Below are positions 15,831 to 24,241 of a stretch of 64,000 nucleotides of DNA, one piece after another. Source of the DNA: an uncultured Faecalibacterium sp. (GTDB lineage Bacteria > Bacillota > Clostridia > Oscillospirales > Ruminococcaceae); the NCBI GenBank assembly GCA_934548045.1, contig CAKTEM010000004.1:94576-158575 (forward strand). Direction: 5' to 3'. Within the stretch, counting starts at the first letter, position 1. Each line of letters starts with the position of its first letter. Under the pieces are notes generated by a model. The model did no database searches, was not told where the DNA came from, and worked only from the letters and a program-made list of their open reading frames with translations. Made by a program: the position numbers and the translations under genes.

Positions 15831-17393
15831 TTATTCTTTTGTGGTAAAAGTCAGGTCCAGCACTGGACCGAAAGGGTCGAACACGAGATTCTTGATGCCG
15901 CTGGCAATCAGCAGGCGTTTCTGCTGGGCAAACAGCGGAACCACGGCACAGTCGCTGACGAGCTGACGCTCACAAGCGGCCAGCAGGGAACAGCGTGTGC
16001 TGCCGGTTGCAGTTGTGCTTGCGCTGAGCTGGGTAGAATAGAGCGCGTTGCCGTAATTTGTCAGGCCGCCGCCCTGCTCCGTGAACTGGTTCAGGATGCT
16101 GTACACACTGCCGCTCTCCGCGCTGATGGGCGCAAGAGCGATGGTGTAGTCACCGCTGGCAAGACGCTTGTCGAATTCCTCCTGCTCGACCTCCTCGATT
16201 GAGAAGAAGAGGGAGAACTGTTTCTGCCACTCGCCGTTGATCTCCTCGGCGGCCTGTGTCAGTCCGCTTCCGGCCGGGAGCATCAGGGTGACTTTGTTGA
16301 AGTCGGAATTCTGCATCCCCTGCCGGGCATCCAGATAGAGCTGCTTTGCGTTGGCAATGTCGGGCGTCGGGTCGCCGGCGGCGGTGCGGTAGTCGATGCC
16401 ATCCACGGTCAGGCCGTCCGGGATAAGCCCGGTCGCGGTGGAAAACAGACCAGTGTCCGGCACTTCTGCGGCGTCACGGGCAACGCTGGCAAGTGCCTGC
16501 CGGAGCTCGGTGGACGCAAACACGGAGTCGCAGTTGAAGAGCAGGCTCCATGTAGTGTCGGAATAGGAAATGCTCGTGAGCGAGGTCTTTGCGCCTGTCT
16601 CATCAAGGGCGGCGGAACACTTCTCGTTGGAGATGAGCTGTTCGGCGGACTGCCCGGCGGAGCTGGTATTCTGCACCAGACGCAGGTTGTCGATGAGACT
16701 GCCCGAAGGCTCCCGGCGGAGGAACAAGCCGTTCGCCGTCCAGTTGTAGATGTAGAAACTACCGCTGGAGAGGGTGGAAGCGGAGGTCAGGCCATAGGTG
16801 CCTCGCGTGCTTTCAAAGAAGGCCTCGTCGCAGGGCATTGCGCCGGGCAGGGTCAGCTTGGAGAGAAACGTTTCGTCCGGCGCGCTGAGCTGGAACACCA
16901 GCGTTTTGTCGCCATGGGCCGAGACGCCCAGCGAACTTTCCGGCATCTGGCCGCTCAGGACGGCGGAACTGTTCTCGATGGCGGAGAACTCGACCGCATA
17001 GGGAGAATTCGTGTCCGCCCGGAACATCCGCCGGAACGCAAAGACGAAATCCTCGGCGGTGATGGCGTATTCGGTGGCGGCTCCCTTGGTGCCGGTATAG
17101 GTCAGGCCGTCCTTTAAATAAAATGTATAGGTGCGCTTGTCGGCGGAGACTTCCCACCGCTCGCACAGCTCCGGCACCAGCTGGCCGGAGGCGTCTTTCC
17201 GGACGAGGCCGCTGTACAGGTTCTCGCAGGCGATGACGTCCGAAGCCGAAGACGCCACCTGTGGGTCAAGGTTGGCCGGGATGGTGTCGACGAACCATGT
17301 GAAACTGTTGGAGCCGGAACCACAGCCGGTCAGACAGAAAGCGAACACGGCGAGAAGCAACGCCGCAGAAAAAAATCTCAGATGCTGTTTCAA
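15831..17393 (-). CDS. Oligopeptide/solute-binding lipoprotein (ABC transporter SBP family 5)
   Basis: The 520-residue product has a lipoprotein signal peptide ending in the lipobox LTGC (Cys at about 24), so it is anchored outside the membrane. The mature part resembles DppA/OppA: PANLDPQVASSASDVIACENLYSGLV near the start, LKDGLTYTGTKGAATEYAITAEDFVFAFRRM, and the later lobe-return segment. The start is a TTG at 17393 with AAAGGA ten bases upstream. No permease or ATPase genes are adjacent, so it is an orphan binding protein. It has its own promoter and converges on the U32 gene. The ligand is probably a peptide, but nickel or other solutes are possible in this family. Confidence 0.85.
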   Translation of the reverse strand: MKQHLRFFSAALLLAVFAFCLTGCGSGSNSFTWFVDTIPANLDPQVASSASDVIACENLYSGLVRKDASGQLVPELCERWEVSADKRTYTFYLKDGLTYTGTKGAATEYAITAEDFVFAFRRMFRADTNSPYAVEFSAIENSSAVLSGQMPESSLGVSAHGDKTLVFQLSAPDETFLSKLTLPGAMPCDEAFFESTRGTYGLTSASTLSSGSFYIYNWTANGLFLRREPSGSLIDNLRLVQNTSSAGQSAEQLISNEKCSAALDETGAKTSLTSISYSDTTWSLLFNCDSVFASTELRQALASVARDAAEVPDTGLFSTATGLIPDGLTVDGIDYRTAAGDPTPDIANAKQLYLDARQGMQNSDFNKVTLMLPAGSGLTQAAEEINGEWQKQFSLFFSIEEVEQEEFDKRLASGDYTIALAPISAESGSVYSILNQFTEQGGGLTNYGNALYSTQLSASTTATGSTRCSLLAACERQLVSDCAVVPLFAQQKRLLIASGIKNLVFDPFGPVLDLTFTTKE

Positions 17394-17464
17394 GAGGAAT
17401 AAGTCCTTTCGGGGTGATGAAAATGAAATCGAGAATGGCGCAGGAACAAAAAATCTGTACCTTA

Positions 17465-17493
17465 AGTGTAACAGAAAGCGTCGAAAAAGACAA
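17465..17493 (-). promoter_or_regulatory. Promoter of the solute-binding protein gene
   Basis: On the minus strand, TTGTCT (17493-17488), 17 bases, TACACT (17470-17465), with a TG extending the -10. The start would be near 17458, about 65 bases before the TTG start codon. Confidence 0.65.
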
Positions 17494-17546
17494 TTATCAT
17501 TTTGTGGATTTCAATGGGCTTTTGAGGCATGGTTTTGGGTTTTCCG

Positions 17547-17575
17547 TTGCCAATTGAGAGTAAAAGGTGTAAAAT
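17547..17575 (+). promoter_or_regulatory. murD promoter
   Basis: TTGCCA (17547-17552), 17 bases, TAAAAT (17570-17575). It is divergent from the binding-protein promoter 54 bases away. Confidence 0.65.
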
Positions 17576-17653
17576 GGGGAAGCAAGAGTGTAACAGCACT
17601 CCTTACAGAAACAAATACAGGATATTACTTATTATAGAGGAGGTTCTGTTTTT

Positions 17654-19051
17654 ATGCAGAAAGAACAGCAGAAACTGACCGAACTGGTCAAGGGCAAAAA
17701 AGTCGCGTTCATCGGCGCAGGCGTCAGCCACAAGACCCTGATCGAGGAGTTTGTGGGTCTGGGTGCCATCGTGACCCTCTGCGATAAAAAGAAGAGCGTC
17801 GATGACTTCGGCGATTACGCCGACACCATCCGCCGTCTGGGCATCAATCTGAGCCTTGGCGACAACTACATGGACGGCTTCAAGGGGCAGGACATCATCC
17901 TGCGCACCCCGGGCTTTGAGTATTTCCAGAAGCCGCTGCAGGACGCCATCGCCGCCGGCACCATGGTGACGAGCGAGGTCGAGCTTTTCTTCGACTTCTG
18001 TCCCTGCGAGATCGTGGGCGTGACCGGCTCGGACGGCAAGACCACCACCACCACCCTTATCTCCAAATTCTACGAAGCCGCTGGCCGTAAGGTCCATCTG
18101 GGCGGCAACATCGGCGCGGCTCTGCTGCCCATGCTGCCCGACGTGGCTCCCGAGGATGTGGCAGTCGTTGAGCTGTCCAGCTTCCAGCTCATCAGTATGC
18201 ACAAGAGCCCGAAGATCTCGGTCGTCACCAACGTGACCCCGAACCACCTCGACCACCACAAGGACATGCAGGAGTACATCGACGCAAAGCGGAACATCTT
18301 GCTCCATCAGGAGCCGCCCTGCCGCGAAGTTCTGGGCTATGAGAACGACATTACCCGGGGAATGAAGGCCGACTGCAAGGGCAAGCAGGTCTGGTTCACC
18401 CGTCTGCACACCACCGACAACGGCGCATTCCTGCGTGACGACGGGATGCTCTGCATGGCAGAGGATGGCGTCGTGACCCCCTTCCTCGCACAGAAGGACG
18501 TCAAGCTGCGCGGCCTGCACAACATCGAAAACCTGCTGGCCGCTGCCGCCGCTGTCTGGGGTGAGGTGCCGGTCGAGGCCATCCAGAAAGTCGGCAGCAC
18601 CTTCACCGGCGTGGAACACCGCATCGAGCCGGTGCGTGTTCTGGACGGCGTTACCTATTATAATGACTCCATCGCATCCAGCCCCACCCGTACCATCGCT
18701 GGTCTGCGCAGCTTCGACCAGAAGGTCATCCTGATCGCAGGCGGCTACGACAAGAAGATCCCGTATGAGCCGCTGGCACCGGAGATCTTGAAGCACGTCA
18801 AGACTCTGATTTTGATGGGCGCGACCGGCCCTCGCATCGAGAAGGCTGTCCGGGAGCATCCGGATTTCGCAAACAGCGGTCTGGACATCCAGCACGCCGA
18901 CAACATGCAGCACGCCGTCGAGCTGGCACGCGCTGCCGCAAAGCCCGGCGATGTGGTCACCATGTCGCCTGCAAGTGCGTCCTTCGACCTCTACCCGAAC
19001 TTTGAGGTGCGCGGCCGCGACTATAAGAACATCGTCAACAACCTGAGATGA
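17654..19051 (+). CDS. murD: UDP-N-acetylmuramoylalanine-D-glutamate ligase
   Basis: MurD adds D-Glu to UDP-MurNAc-L-Ala in the cytoplasm during peptidoglycan precursor synthesis. The 465-residue product has the Mur-ligase ATP loop VGVTGSDGKTTTTTLI, in which SDGKTT varies slightly from TGTNGKTT, then VAVVELSSFQL and TNVTPNHLDHHKDM, and the C-terminal ligase signature around YYNDSIASSPTRTIAGL. Length fits MurD. AGAGGAGG about ten bases upstream supports the ATG. It stands apart from other mur genes. A GNAT gene overlaps its stop codon (ATGA), so the two are translationally coupled. Confidence 0.94.
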   Translation: MQKEQQKLTELVKGKKVAFIGAGVSHKTLIEEFVGLGAIVTLCDKKKSVDDFGDYADTIRRLGINLSLGDNYMDGFKGQDIILRTPGFEYFQKPLQDAIAAGTMVTSEVELFFDFCPCEIVGVTGSDGKTTTTTLISKFYEAAGRKVHLGGNIGAALLPMLPDVAPEDVAVVELSSFQLISMHKSPKISVVTNVTPNHLDHHKDMQEYIDAKRNILLHQEPPCREVLGYENDITRGMKADCKGKQVWFTRLHTTDNGAFLRDDGMLCMAEDGVVTPFLAQKDVKLRGLHNIENLLAAAAAVWGEVPVEAIQKVGSTFTGVEHRIEPVRVLDGVTYYNDSIASSPTRTIAGLRSFDQKVILIAGGYDKKIPYEPLAPEILKHVKTLILMGATGPRIEKAVREHPDFANSGLDIQHADNMQHAVELARAAAKPGDVVTMSPASASFDLYPNFEVRGRDYKNIVNNLR

Positions 19052-19803
19052 TCGCGCAGGTAACGAATGAACGCCAGAAACGGCGGTTTCTCAATGCCTG
19101 CCGGGGCAAGCTCTGCTTCGCCGCAAAGATGCCCCTTTCGTTGGAAATGTTCGGCAAGAGCCAGTCCGGCTGGTTCTTTGCCGGGCCGACGCTGGCCGTG
19201 GAGCTGAGCGGAAGCACGGCATGGATGGCAGGCCACGCGAACCCCGACGAACTGGCGAGCTTTCTGGAATTCTGCGACTGTCACGCGATGGTGCTGGATG
19301 AAAGAGACGGCCCACCGCCGACCGGCTGGAAACGAGAGCGAACCCATTCGGTCTTCGGCCTGACGCCCGGTCAGCAGCTGCCGCTTCCGCCTGTGGATGA
19401 GACGCTGTGGCAGAGTCTGACGCTGGACGAGAACCCACCGGCCTATCCGGTAGCGGAGTTTCTTTTCCCCGACCGCCCGTCCCGACGGGATGATTTCTAC
19501 TCGGAACTGTGTACCAAGCGCAGCCGGGGCAGGGTAAAGGTCTGGACGCTGAACCAGGAGGGAAAGCTTATCTGCACCGTCGGGGCATACGCCATCGCCA
19601 ACGGGCAGGCATATATGGCTTGCGGCGAGACGGTGGAATCCCTGCGCGGAAAAGGCATCGGCGGACGGCTCATCGTCCAGATGGCGAATGAGCTGTCAGC
19701 GGAAGGATACCAGCCGGTGTTCCTCTGCAGCCCGGAACGAGTCCATTTTTATACAAAGCTCGGCTTCGCAAAGCTGGGCGAATACGCACGCTACGAAAAA
19801 TAA
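19048..19803 (+). CDS. GNAT-family N-acetyltransferase
   Basis: The 251-residue product has a divergent N-terminal half and a clear GNAT domain in the second half. The acetyl-CoA binding loop is seen as VESLRGKGIGGRLIVQMANEL, and the last strand-helix unit is HFYTKLGFAKLGEYARYEK. Its ATG overlaps the murD stop as ATGA, so it is very likely co-translated with murD. The acceptor substrate is unknown; coupling to murD hints at a wall-related or amino-acid substrate but does not prove it. Confidence 0.8.
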   Translation: MIAQVTNERQKRRFLNACRGKLCFAAKMPLSLEMFGKSQSGWFFAGPTLAVELSGSTAWMAGHANPDELASFLEFCDCHAMVLDERDGPPPTGWKRERTHSVFGLTPGQQLPLPPVDETLWQSLTLDENPPAYPVAEFLFPDRPSRRDDFYSELCTKRSRGRVKVWTLNQEGKLICTVGAYAIANGQAYMACGETVESLRGKGIGGRLIVQMANELSAEGYQPVFLCSPERVHFYTKLGFAKLGEYARYEK

Positions 19804-19824
19804 AAGCTAGGAAAAATATCAGTT

Positions 19825-21090
19825 ATGTCAATGTTGAACCACTTTTTCGATTTCAAACCCGAGGTACTGGCACTGGATGAAAAGGCAATGGAGCTGTGCC
19901 AGCCCTATTTCAAGCACATGGAGGAGATCCGGGATTTCAACCAGCTCAAGATGCTGAAAGCCTTTGCGGACACCCAGATGTCCTCGACCGATATGCTTGG
20001 CACCACCGGTTACGGCCTGTGGGATACTGGCCGCGCCAAGCTGGAGCAGATCTTCGCCGAGGTCATGGGCGCGGAGGACGCCCTGGTGCGCAGCCAGTTC
20101 ATGAGCGGCACCCACACGCTGGCGGTCGCTCTGTTTGGCCTGCTCCGCACAGGTGACACTCTGCTGGCAGCGACCGGCCGCCCTTATGATACCCTCGAGG
20201 GCGTCATCGGTCTGGACGGCAAGGGCAAAGGCACCGGTACCTTGATGGATTACGGTGTGCTTTACGACGAAGCACCGCTGAAACCGGACTTTACGCCCGA
20301 CTATGACCTCATCGCCCAGAAAGCACCGGGCGCAAAGGTCTGCCACATCCAGCGCAGCCGCGGCTATCTGCAGCGCAACGCCTTTGATCTGGACACCATC
20401 CAGAAAATTGCCGATACCGCCCGTGCCGCGAACCCGGATATCATCATCTTCGTGGACAACTGCTACGGCGAGTTCACCCAGACCAAGGAGCCGTGTCAGG
20501 CAGGCGCAGACCTCGTGGTCGGCAGCCTCATCAAGAACCCCGGCGGCGGCATCGCGCCCACCGGCGGCTACATCGCAGGCCGTCACGACCTCGTGGAGCA
20601 GTGCGCTTACCGCCTGAACGCGCCCGGCCTTGGCAAGGAGCTGGGCTGCACGCTGGATACGCCCCGTGATATGTATCTGGGCTTCTACTATGCGCCCGGT
20701 ATCGTCTGCGAGGCCATCAAGACGGCCATCTATGCTCAGTGCCTGCTGGAACTGCTGGATAAAAATCCCATCCCTCGCTACTGCGACGACCACAACGATA
20801 TCGTGACCTGCTTCGACGCAGGTACGGCAGATGCGCTGATCGGTTTCTGCCGCGGCGTGCAGGCCGCAAGCCCAGTGGACAGCTATGCCGCACCGGAACC
20901 CTCCCCGGAACCGGGTTACACCGACGAAGTCATCATGGCGAGCGGCAGCTTTACGCAGGGCAGCACCATCGAGCTTTCCTGCGACGGTCCGCTCCGTGAG
21001 CCGTACACCTGCTATCTGCAGGGCGGTCTGAACTTCTCCGCAAGCCGTGCCGGTGTTCTGCTGGCCGTGCAGAAAGCGTATTTTGAGTGA
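19825..21090 (+). CDS. PLP-dependent methionine gamma-lyase/aluminium-resistance family protein
   Basis: The 421-residue protein belongs to the group annotated as aluminium-resistance or YnbB-like proteins, related to Cys/Met metabolism PLP enzymes. Visible signs are TTGYGLWDTGRAKLE near the start, ALVRSQFMSGTHTLA, FVDNCYGEFTQTKEPCQAGADLVVGSLIKNPGGG, in which the Lys is the likely PLP Schiff-base residue, and ASGSFTQGSTIELSCDGPLR near the end. The substrate has not been settled for this family. It follows the GNAT gene by 21 bases with a weak TAGGA site and ends directly at a palindromic repeat. Confidence 0.85.
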   Translation: MSMLNHFFDFKPEVLALDEKAMELCQPYFKHMEEIRDFNQLKMLKAFADTQMSSTDMLGTTGYGLWDTGRAKLEQIFAEVMGAEDALVRSQFMSGTHTLAVALFGLLRTGDTLLAATGRPYDTLEGVIGLDGKGKGTGTLMDYGVLYDEAPLKPDFTPDYDLIAQKAPGAKVCHIQRSRGYLQRNAFDLDTIQKIADTARAANPDIIIFVDNCYGEFTQTKEPCQAGADLVVGSLIKNPGGGIAPTGGYIAGRHDLVEQCAYRLNAPGLGKELGCTLDTPRDMYLGFYYAPGIVCEAIKTAIYAQCLLELLDKNPIPRYCDDHNDIVTCFDAGTADALIGFCRGVQAASPVDSYAAPEPSPEPGYTDEVIMASGSFTQGSTIELSCDGPLREPYTCYLQGGLNFSASRAGVLLAVQKAYFE

Positions 21091-21163
21091 CCCTCTCAGT
21101 CAATACCTGACGGTATTGCCAGCTCTCCCGGAGGGGAGAGCCATTGGCATGTCGGGCAAGTTT
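21091..21163 (+). repeat. Dispersed palindromic repeat, copy 4
   Basis: CCCTCTCAGTC begins at the base after the TGA stop. First stem AATACC-tga-cGGTATT, second stem GCTCTCC...GGAGAGC, end CATTGGCATGTCGGGCAAGTTT. Compared with copy 1, the first stem differs by compensated base changes (AATGCC/GGCATT to AATACC/GGTATT). Confidence 0.8.
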
Positions 21164-21237
21164 CTGTCGCAAACGCAAGGTGGATAGCCCTGCTGTGTGA
21201 CGAAACAGCTGTGAAGAAAGAGAGAATAAGCGTATCT

Positions 21238-22416
21238 ATGAGAAAACTAGGCGACCGTGTGGGAACCTTCACGGATTCGGTCATTCGGCGGATGACCCGT
21301 ATCAACAACCAGTATGATTCCATCAACCTGTCGCAGGGCTTCCCGGATTTCGACCCACCGAAGGAGCTGCTCGACGCTCTGGCAAAAGCGGCCTACAACG
21401 GCCCTCACCAGTACGCGGTGACCTTCGGCGCAAAGAACTTCCGTGACGCTCTGGCGAAAAAAGCAAGCCAGACGTTGCACCATGAGGTGAACCCGGATAC
21501 CGAAATTTGCGTGACCTGCGGCGGCACCGAGGCGATGATGGCCGCTATGATGACCATCTGCAACCCGGGCGACAAGGTGATGATCTTCTCGCCGTTCTAC
21601 GAGAATTACGGTGCGGACGCCATCCTGTCCGGCGCAGAGCCGATTTACATTCCGCTGGTTCCGCCCGAGTATGAGTTCGACCTGAGCTTGATCGAGAAGG
21701 GCTTCCGGGAGGGTGCAAAGGCACTGATCCTCTGCAACCCGTCCAATCCCTGCGGCAAAGTCTTCCGCCGGGATGAGCTGGAAGCCATCGCCAAGCTTGT
21801 CATCCAGTACGACGCCTTTGTGGTGACGGATGAGGTGTATGAACACATCATCTACGCACCCAACGAGCATATCAGCATGGCGTCGCTGCCCGGCATGTTC
21901 GAGCATACCATCACCTGCAACTCGCTGTCCAAGACATACTCCATCACCGGCTGGCGTCTGGGCTATCTCATCGGCCCGGCGGAAGTCATCGAGGCAGCGC
22001 GGAAAGTGCATGATTTCCTGACCGTCGGTGCGGCGGCACCCTTACAGGAAGCAGCCGTTGCCGGGCTGGAAATGCCGAAGTCCTACTACGAGGGCTTGCA
22101 GGCACTCTATACCGAAAAGCGAGACCATTTCCTCGCCGGGCTTGACCGCATCGGCCTGAAGCACAATGTGCCGCAGGGAACTTATTTTGTCATGATCGAC
22201 ATCTCGGATTTCCTCGCCCTGCCGCAGTTTGCCGGTTGGACCGACCTCGAGTTTTGCGAGTGGATGATCCGGGAGATCGGCGTGGCGGCGGTGCCGGGCT
22301 CGAGCTTCTTCCGGGAGCCGGTCAACCACCTGATCCGGATGCACTTTGCCCGTGGCACCGATGTGCTGGATGAAGCTGTCAACCGGTTAGAAAAATTAAC
22401 GAATTTGTTAAAATAA
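21238..22416 (+). CDS. Class I/II pyridoxal-phosphate aminotransferase
   Basis: The 392-residue product is a fold-type I aminotransferase. It has INLSQGFPDFDPPKEL near the start, CGGTEAMMAAMM for the phosphate-cup turn, ALILCNPSNPCGKVF, VTDEVYEHIIY (Asp binding the pyridine nitrogen), and NSLSKTYSITGWRLGY with the PLP Lys. The Arg in RMHFARG binds the substrate carboxylate. The pattern is that of the methionine/kynurenine aminotransferase (YbdL) or MalY-adjacent group. I chose the ATG at 21238; a GTG at 21211 has no upstream site, although the ATG site is itself weak. It is flanked on both sides by palindromic repeats. The amino-acid substrate is not determined. Confidence 0.88.
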   Translation: MRKLGDRVGTFTDSVIRRMTRINNQYDSINLSQGFPDFDPPKELLDALAKAAYNGPHQYAVTFGAKNFRDALAKKASQTLHHEVNPDTEICVTCGGTEAMMAAMMTICNPGDKVMIFSPFYENYGADAILSGAEPIYIPLVPPEYEFDLSLIEKGFREGAKALILCNPSNPCGKVFRRDELEAIAKLVIQYDAFVVTDEVYEHIIYAPNEHISMASLPGMFEHTITCNSLSKTYSITGWRLGYLIGPAEVIEAARKVHDFLTVGAAAPLQEAAVAGLEMPKSYYEGLQALYTEKRDHFLAGLDRIGLKHNVPQGTYFVMIDISDFLALPQFAGWTDLEFCEWMIREIGVAAVPGSSFFREPVNHLIRMHFARGTDVLDEAVNRLEKLTNLLK

Positions 22417-22450
22417 AAAACAAGGCCCACGTGGTCGTGTGTTTCGCAGA

Positions 22451-22519
22451 AAGTGAACCGACATGCCAATGGCTCTCCCCTCTGGGGGAGCTGGCAATGC
22501 GAAGCATTGACTGAGAGGG
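22451..22519 (-). repeat. Dispersed palindromic repeat, copy 5 (inverted)
   Basis: On the plus strand it reads AACCGACATGCCAATGGCTC...GGGGGAGC...AATGC-gaa-GCATT-GACTGAGAGGG, the reverse complement of the other copies. Copies 4 and 5 bracket the aminotransferase gene in opposite orientations. Confidence 0.8.
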
Positions 22520-22540
22520 CTATAAGAAAGTGTGACGTAC

Positions 22541-23857
22541 ATGAACAAGGTAACTCCCATTGATTCCGAGATGCTGGCCCGGTTCGAGAAGGGCTATGAC
22601 GCAAAACCGGAACTGCAGGTCATTTCCAATGCAATTTCTCGCACCAGCCTTGATGACGCGGCCTTTGTTCCGGCTGCGGCGGCAAAGCTGCGGATGGACT
22701 TCTCCGTTCTGGTGCCGACCACCGAGGTCACCTGGCAGAAGCAGAGCGGCCGCTGCTGGATGTTCTCGACCATGAATGTCCTGCGCCAGCGCGTTATCAA
22801 AAAGTGCAAGCTGGAGGATTTCTCCTTCTCCCAGACCTATCTCGCATTTTACGACAAGCTGGAAAAGGCGAACCTGTTCTTCGAGAACATCATCCACTTC
22901 GCCGACCAGGATCTGGACGATCGCGAAACCTTTGAGTTGATGGGTAATCCGCTGCCCGACGGCGGCCAGTGGGATATGGCGATCAGCCTGACGAAAAAGT
23001 ATGGTCTGGTGCCGAGCTGGGTCATGCCCGAGACCACGGCTTCGACCGGCACGGCAAAGTATCTGCCCATCCTGACCCGGAAGATGCGCGAGGACGCGCT
23101 GGAACTCCGCAAGCTGGTTCGGGAGGGCAAAGACCCCTCCGCTCGTCGGGAAGAGATGCTGGCGGAAATTTACAACGCTCTTCGCGTTCTGTACGGCCAG
23201 CCGCCCAAGACCTTCGATTTCGAGTACACCGATGAGGACAAGGTCTATCACTGCGACCGGAATCTGACCCCGAAGAGCTTTATGGAAAAGTATGTTGGCA
23301 ACGACTTCGACGATTATGCCGTCATCATTTCGTCGCCCATCCACGAGATGAACCGCACCTACTGCCAGCCGTTCATGGGCGACGTGGTCGAGGATAACAT
23401 GTTCTGGCTCAACCTCTCGCAGGAGGAGCTGGAAGACCTCACCATCCACCAGCTGCAGGCCGGCGAGGGCGTCATGTTCAGCTGCGACTGCCACCCGGAC
23501 GGCGACCGCAAGAACGGCTATTGGGATCAGGATTCTTTCCAGTACGGCGAGCTGCTGGGTGGCATGACTTTCAACATGACCAAGGCCGAGCGTCTGCTGA
23601 CCCGTGACAGCACCATGAACCACTGCATGATGTTCTGCGGCGTCAATCTGGACGAGGACGGCAAGGCCAACCGCTGGAAGATCGAGAACAGCTGGGGCAA
23701 GGAGAACGGACAGGACGGCTACTACATCGCCAGCGAGAAATGGTTCAAGGCGAATGTGTACCAGATCACCGTCCGAAAGAGCCTGCTCAGCGACGAGCAG
23801 CGCAAACTGTTCGAGCAGGAGCCGCTCCCGATGAAGCTGTGGGATCCGCTCAGCTGA
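22541..23857 (+). CDS. pepC: Aminopeptidase C (bleomycin hydrolase family, C1B)
   Basis: PepC is a cytoplasmic cysteine aminopeptidase that trims imported peptides. The 438-residue product has the catalytic Cys in QKQSGRCWMFST (Cys72), the His in TMNHCMMF, and the Asn in ENSWGKENG. The C-terminal arm that blocks the active-site cleft is present. AAGAAAG ten bases before ATG 22541 supports this start; the GTG at 22532 would overlap that site. The site lies just beyond the end of the inverted repeat. A remnant of a second pepC occurs at 33406-33627. Confidence 0.94.
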   Translation: MNKVTPIDSEMLARFEKGYDAKPELQVISNAISRTSLDDAAFVPAAAAKLRMDFSVLVPTTEVTWQKQSGRCWMFSTMNVLRQRVIKKCKLEDFSFSQTYLAFYDKLEKANLFFENIIHFADQDLDDRETFELMGNPLPDGGQWDMAISLTKKYGLVPSWVMPETTASTGTAKYLPILTRKMREDALELRKLVREGKDPSARREEMLAEIYNALRVLYGQPPKTFDFEYTDEDKVYHCDRNLTPKSFMEKYVGNDFDDYAVIISSPIHEMNRTYCQPFMGDVVEDNMFWLNLSQEELEDLTIHQLQAGEGVMFSCDCHPDGDRKNGYWDQDSFQYGELLGGMTFNMTKAERLLTRDSTMNHCMMFCGVNLDEDGKANRWKIENSWGKENGQDGYYIASEKWFKANVYQITVRKSLLSDEQRKLFEQEPLPMKLWDPLS

Positions 23858-23947
23858 GAAATGTTGTGATTTTTGGAGAAAAAACCAATCGGGGATTGGA
23901 TAAAGTGATAAAAATTTCAATTTCCGGCAAAATTGGTTGAAAATGGA

Positions 23948-23977
23948 TTGACAGTGTTCACTGGGTTGTGATAGAAT
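23948..23977 (+). promoter_or_regulatory. Promoter of the orphan c-di-GMP riboswitch
   Basis: TTGACA (23948-23953), 18 bases, TAGAAT (23972-23977). The start would be near 23984, a few bases before the aptamer. The consensus -35 suggests an active promoter. Confidence 0.75.
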
Positions 23978-23997
23978 AAACGTGTGAAAGAAAACCT

Positions 23998-24076
23998 TTG
24001 ACACGCATGATAGGCAAAGCAGTTGAAAAGCTGTGACGCAAAGCTAAAGGGCCTGTAAAATGGCAGCCAGTTGCAC
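23998..24076 (+). ncRNA. c-di-GMP-I (GEMM) riboswitch aptamer
   Basis: The conserved GEMM-I elements appear in the right order: CACGC, then GGCAAAGC, a short stem capped by a GAAA tetraloop (CAGTT-gaaa-AGCTG), the hallmark GACGCAAAGCTA, GGGCCT, and the closing GCAGCCAGTTGC. Such aptamers bind cyclic di-GMP and switch transcription or translation of the gene downstream. Here a terminator follows directly and no plus-strand gene lies behind it: the next coding sequence is cutC on the opposite strand. The aptamer call is strong; its role is open. Confidence 0.88.
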
Positions 24077-24078
24077 TT

Positions 24079-24126
24079 AAAAGAGTATCGCGATGTACTT
24101 TGAGTGCAGGACGATGCTCTTTTTTC
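24079..24126 (+). terminator. Expression-platform terminator of the c-di-GMP riboswitch
   Basis: AAAAGAGTATCG (24079-24090) pairs with CGATGCTCTTTT (24112-24123), and more T residues follow. An alternative stem, GCACTTAAAAG (24073-24083) with CTTTGAGTGC (24098-24107), would disrupt it. The two are mutually exclusive, as expected for a transcriptional switch. Confidence 0.85.
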
Positions 24127-24178
24127 TTTTCCTGATATTGTTATTTCCGAAAATCGTCATGATACAATTCCAAAGCAA

Positions 24179-24219
24179 GACAAACCGGCAGGTGTACCAA
24201 AAGCACCTGCCGGTTTGTC
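24179..24219 (-). terminator. Bidirectional terminator after cutC
   Basis: A perfect 16-bp stem, GACAAACCGGCAGGTG (24179-24194) with CACCTGCCGGTTTGTC (24204-24219). It ends the galK-galT-cutC direction and also faces the riboswitch transcript. Confidence 0.85.
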
Positions 24220-24241
24220 TTTGTTTATTTTGTTTTGAAAA

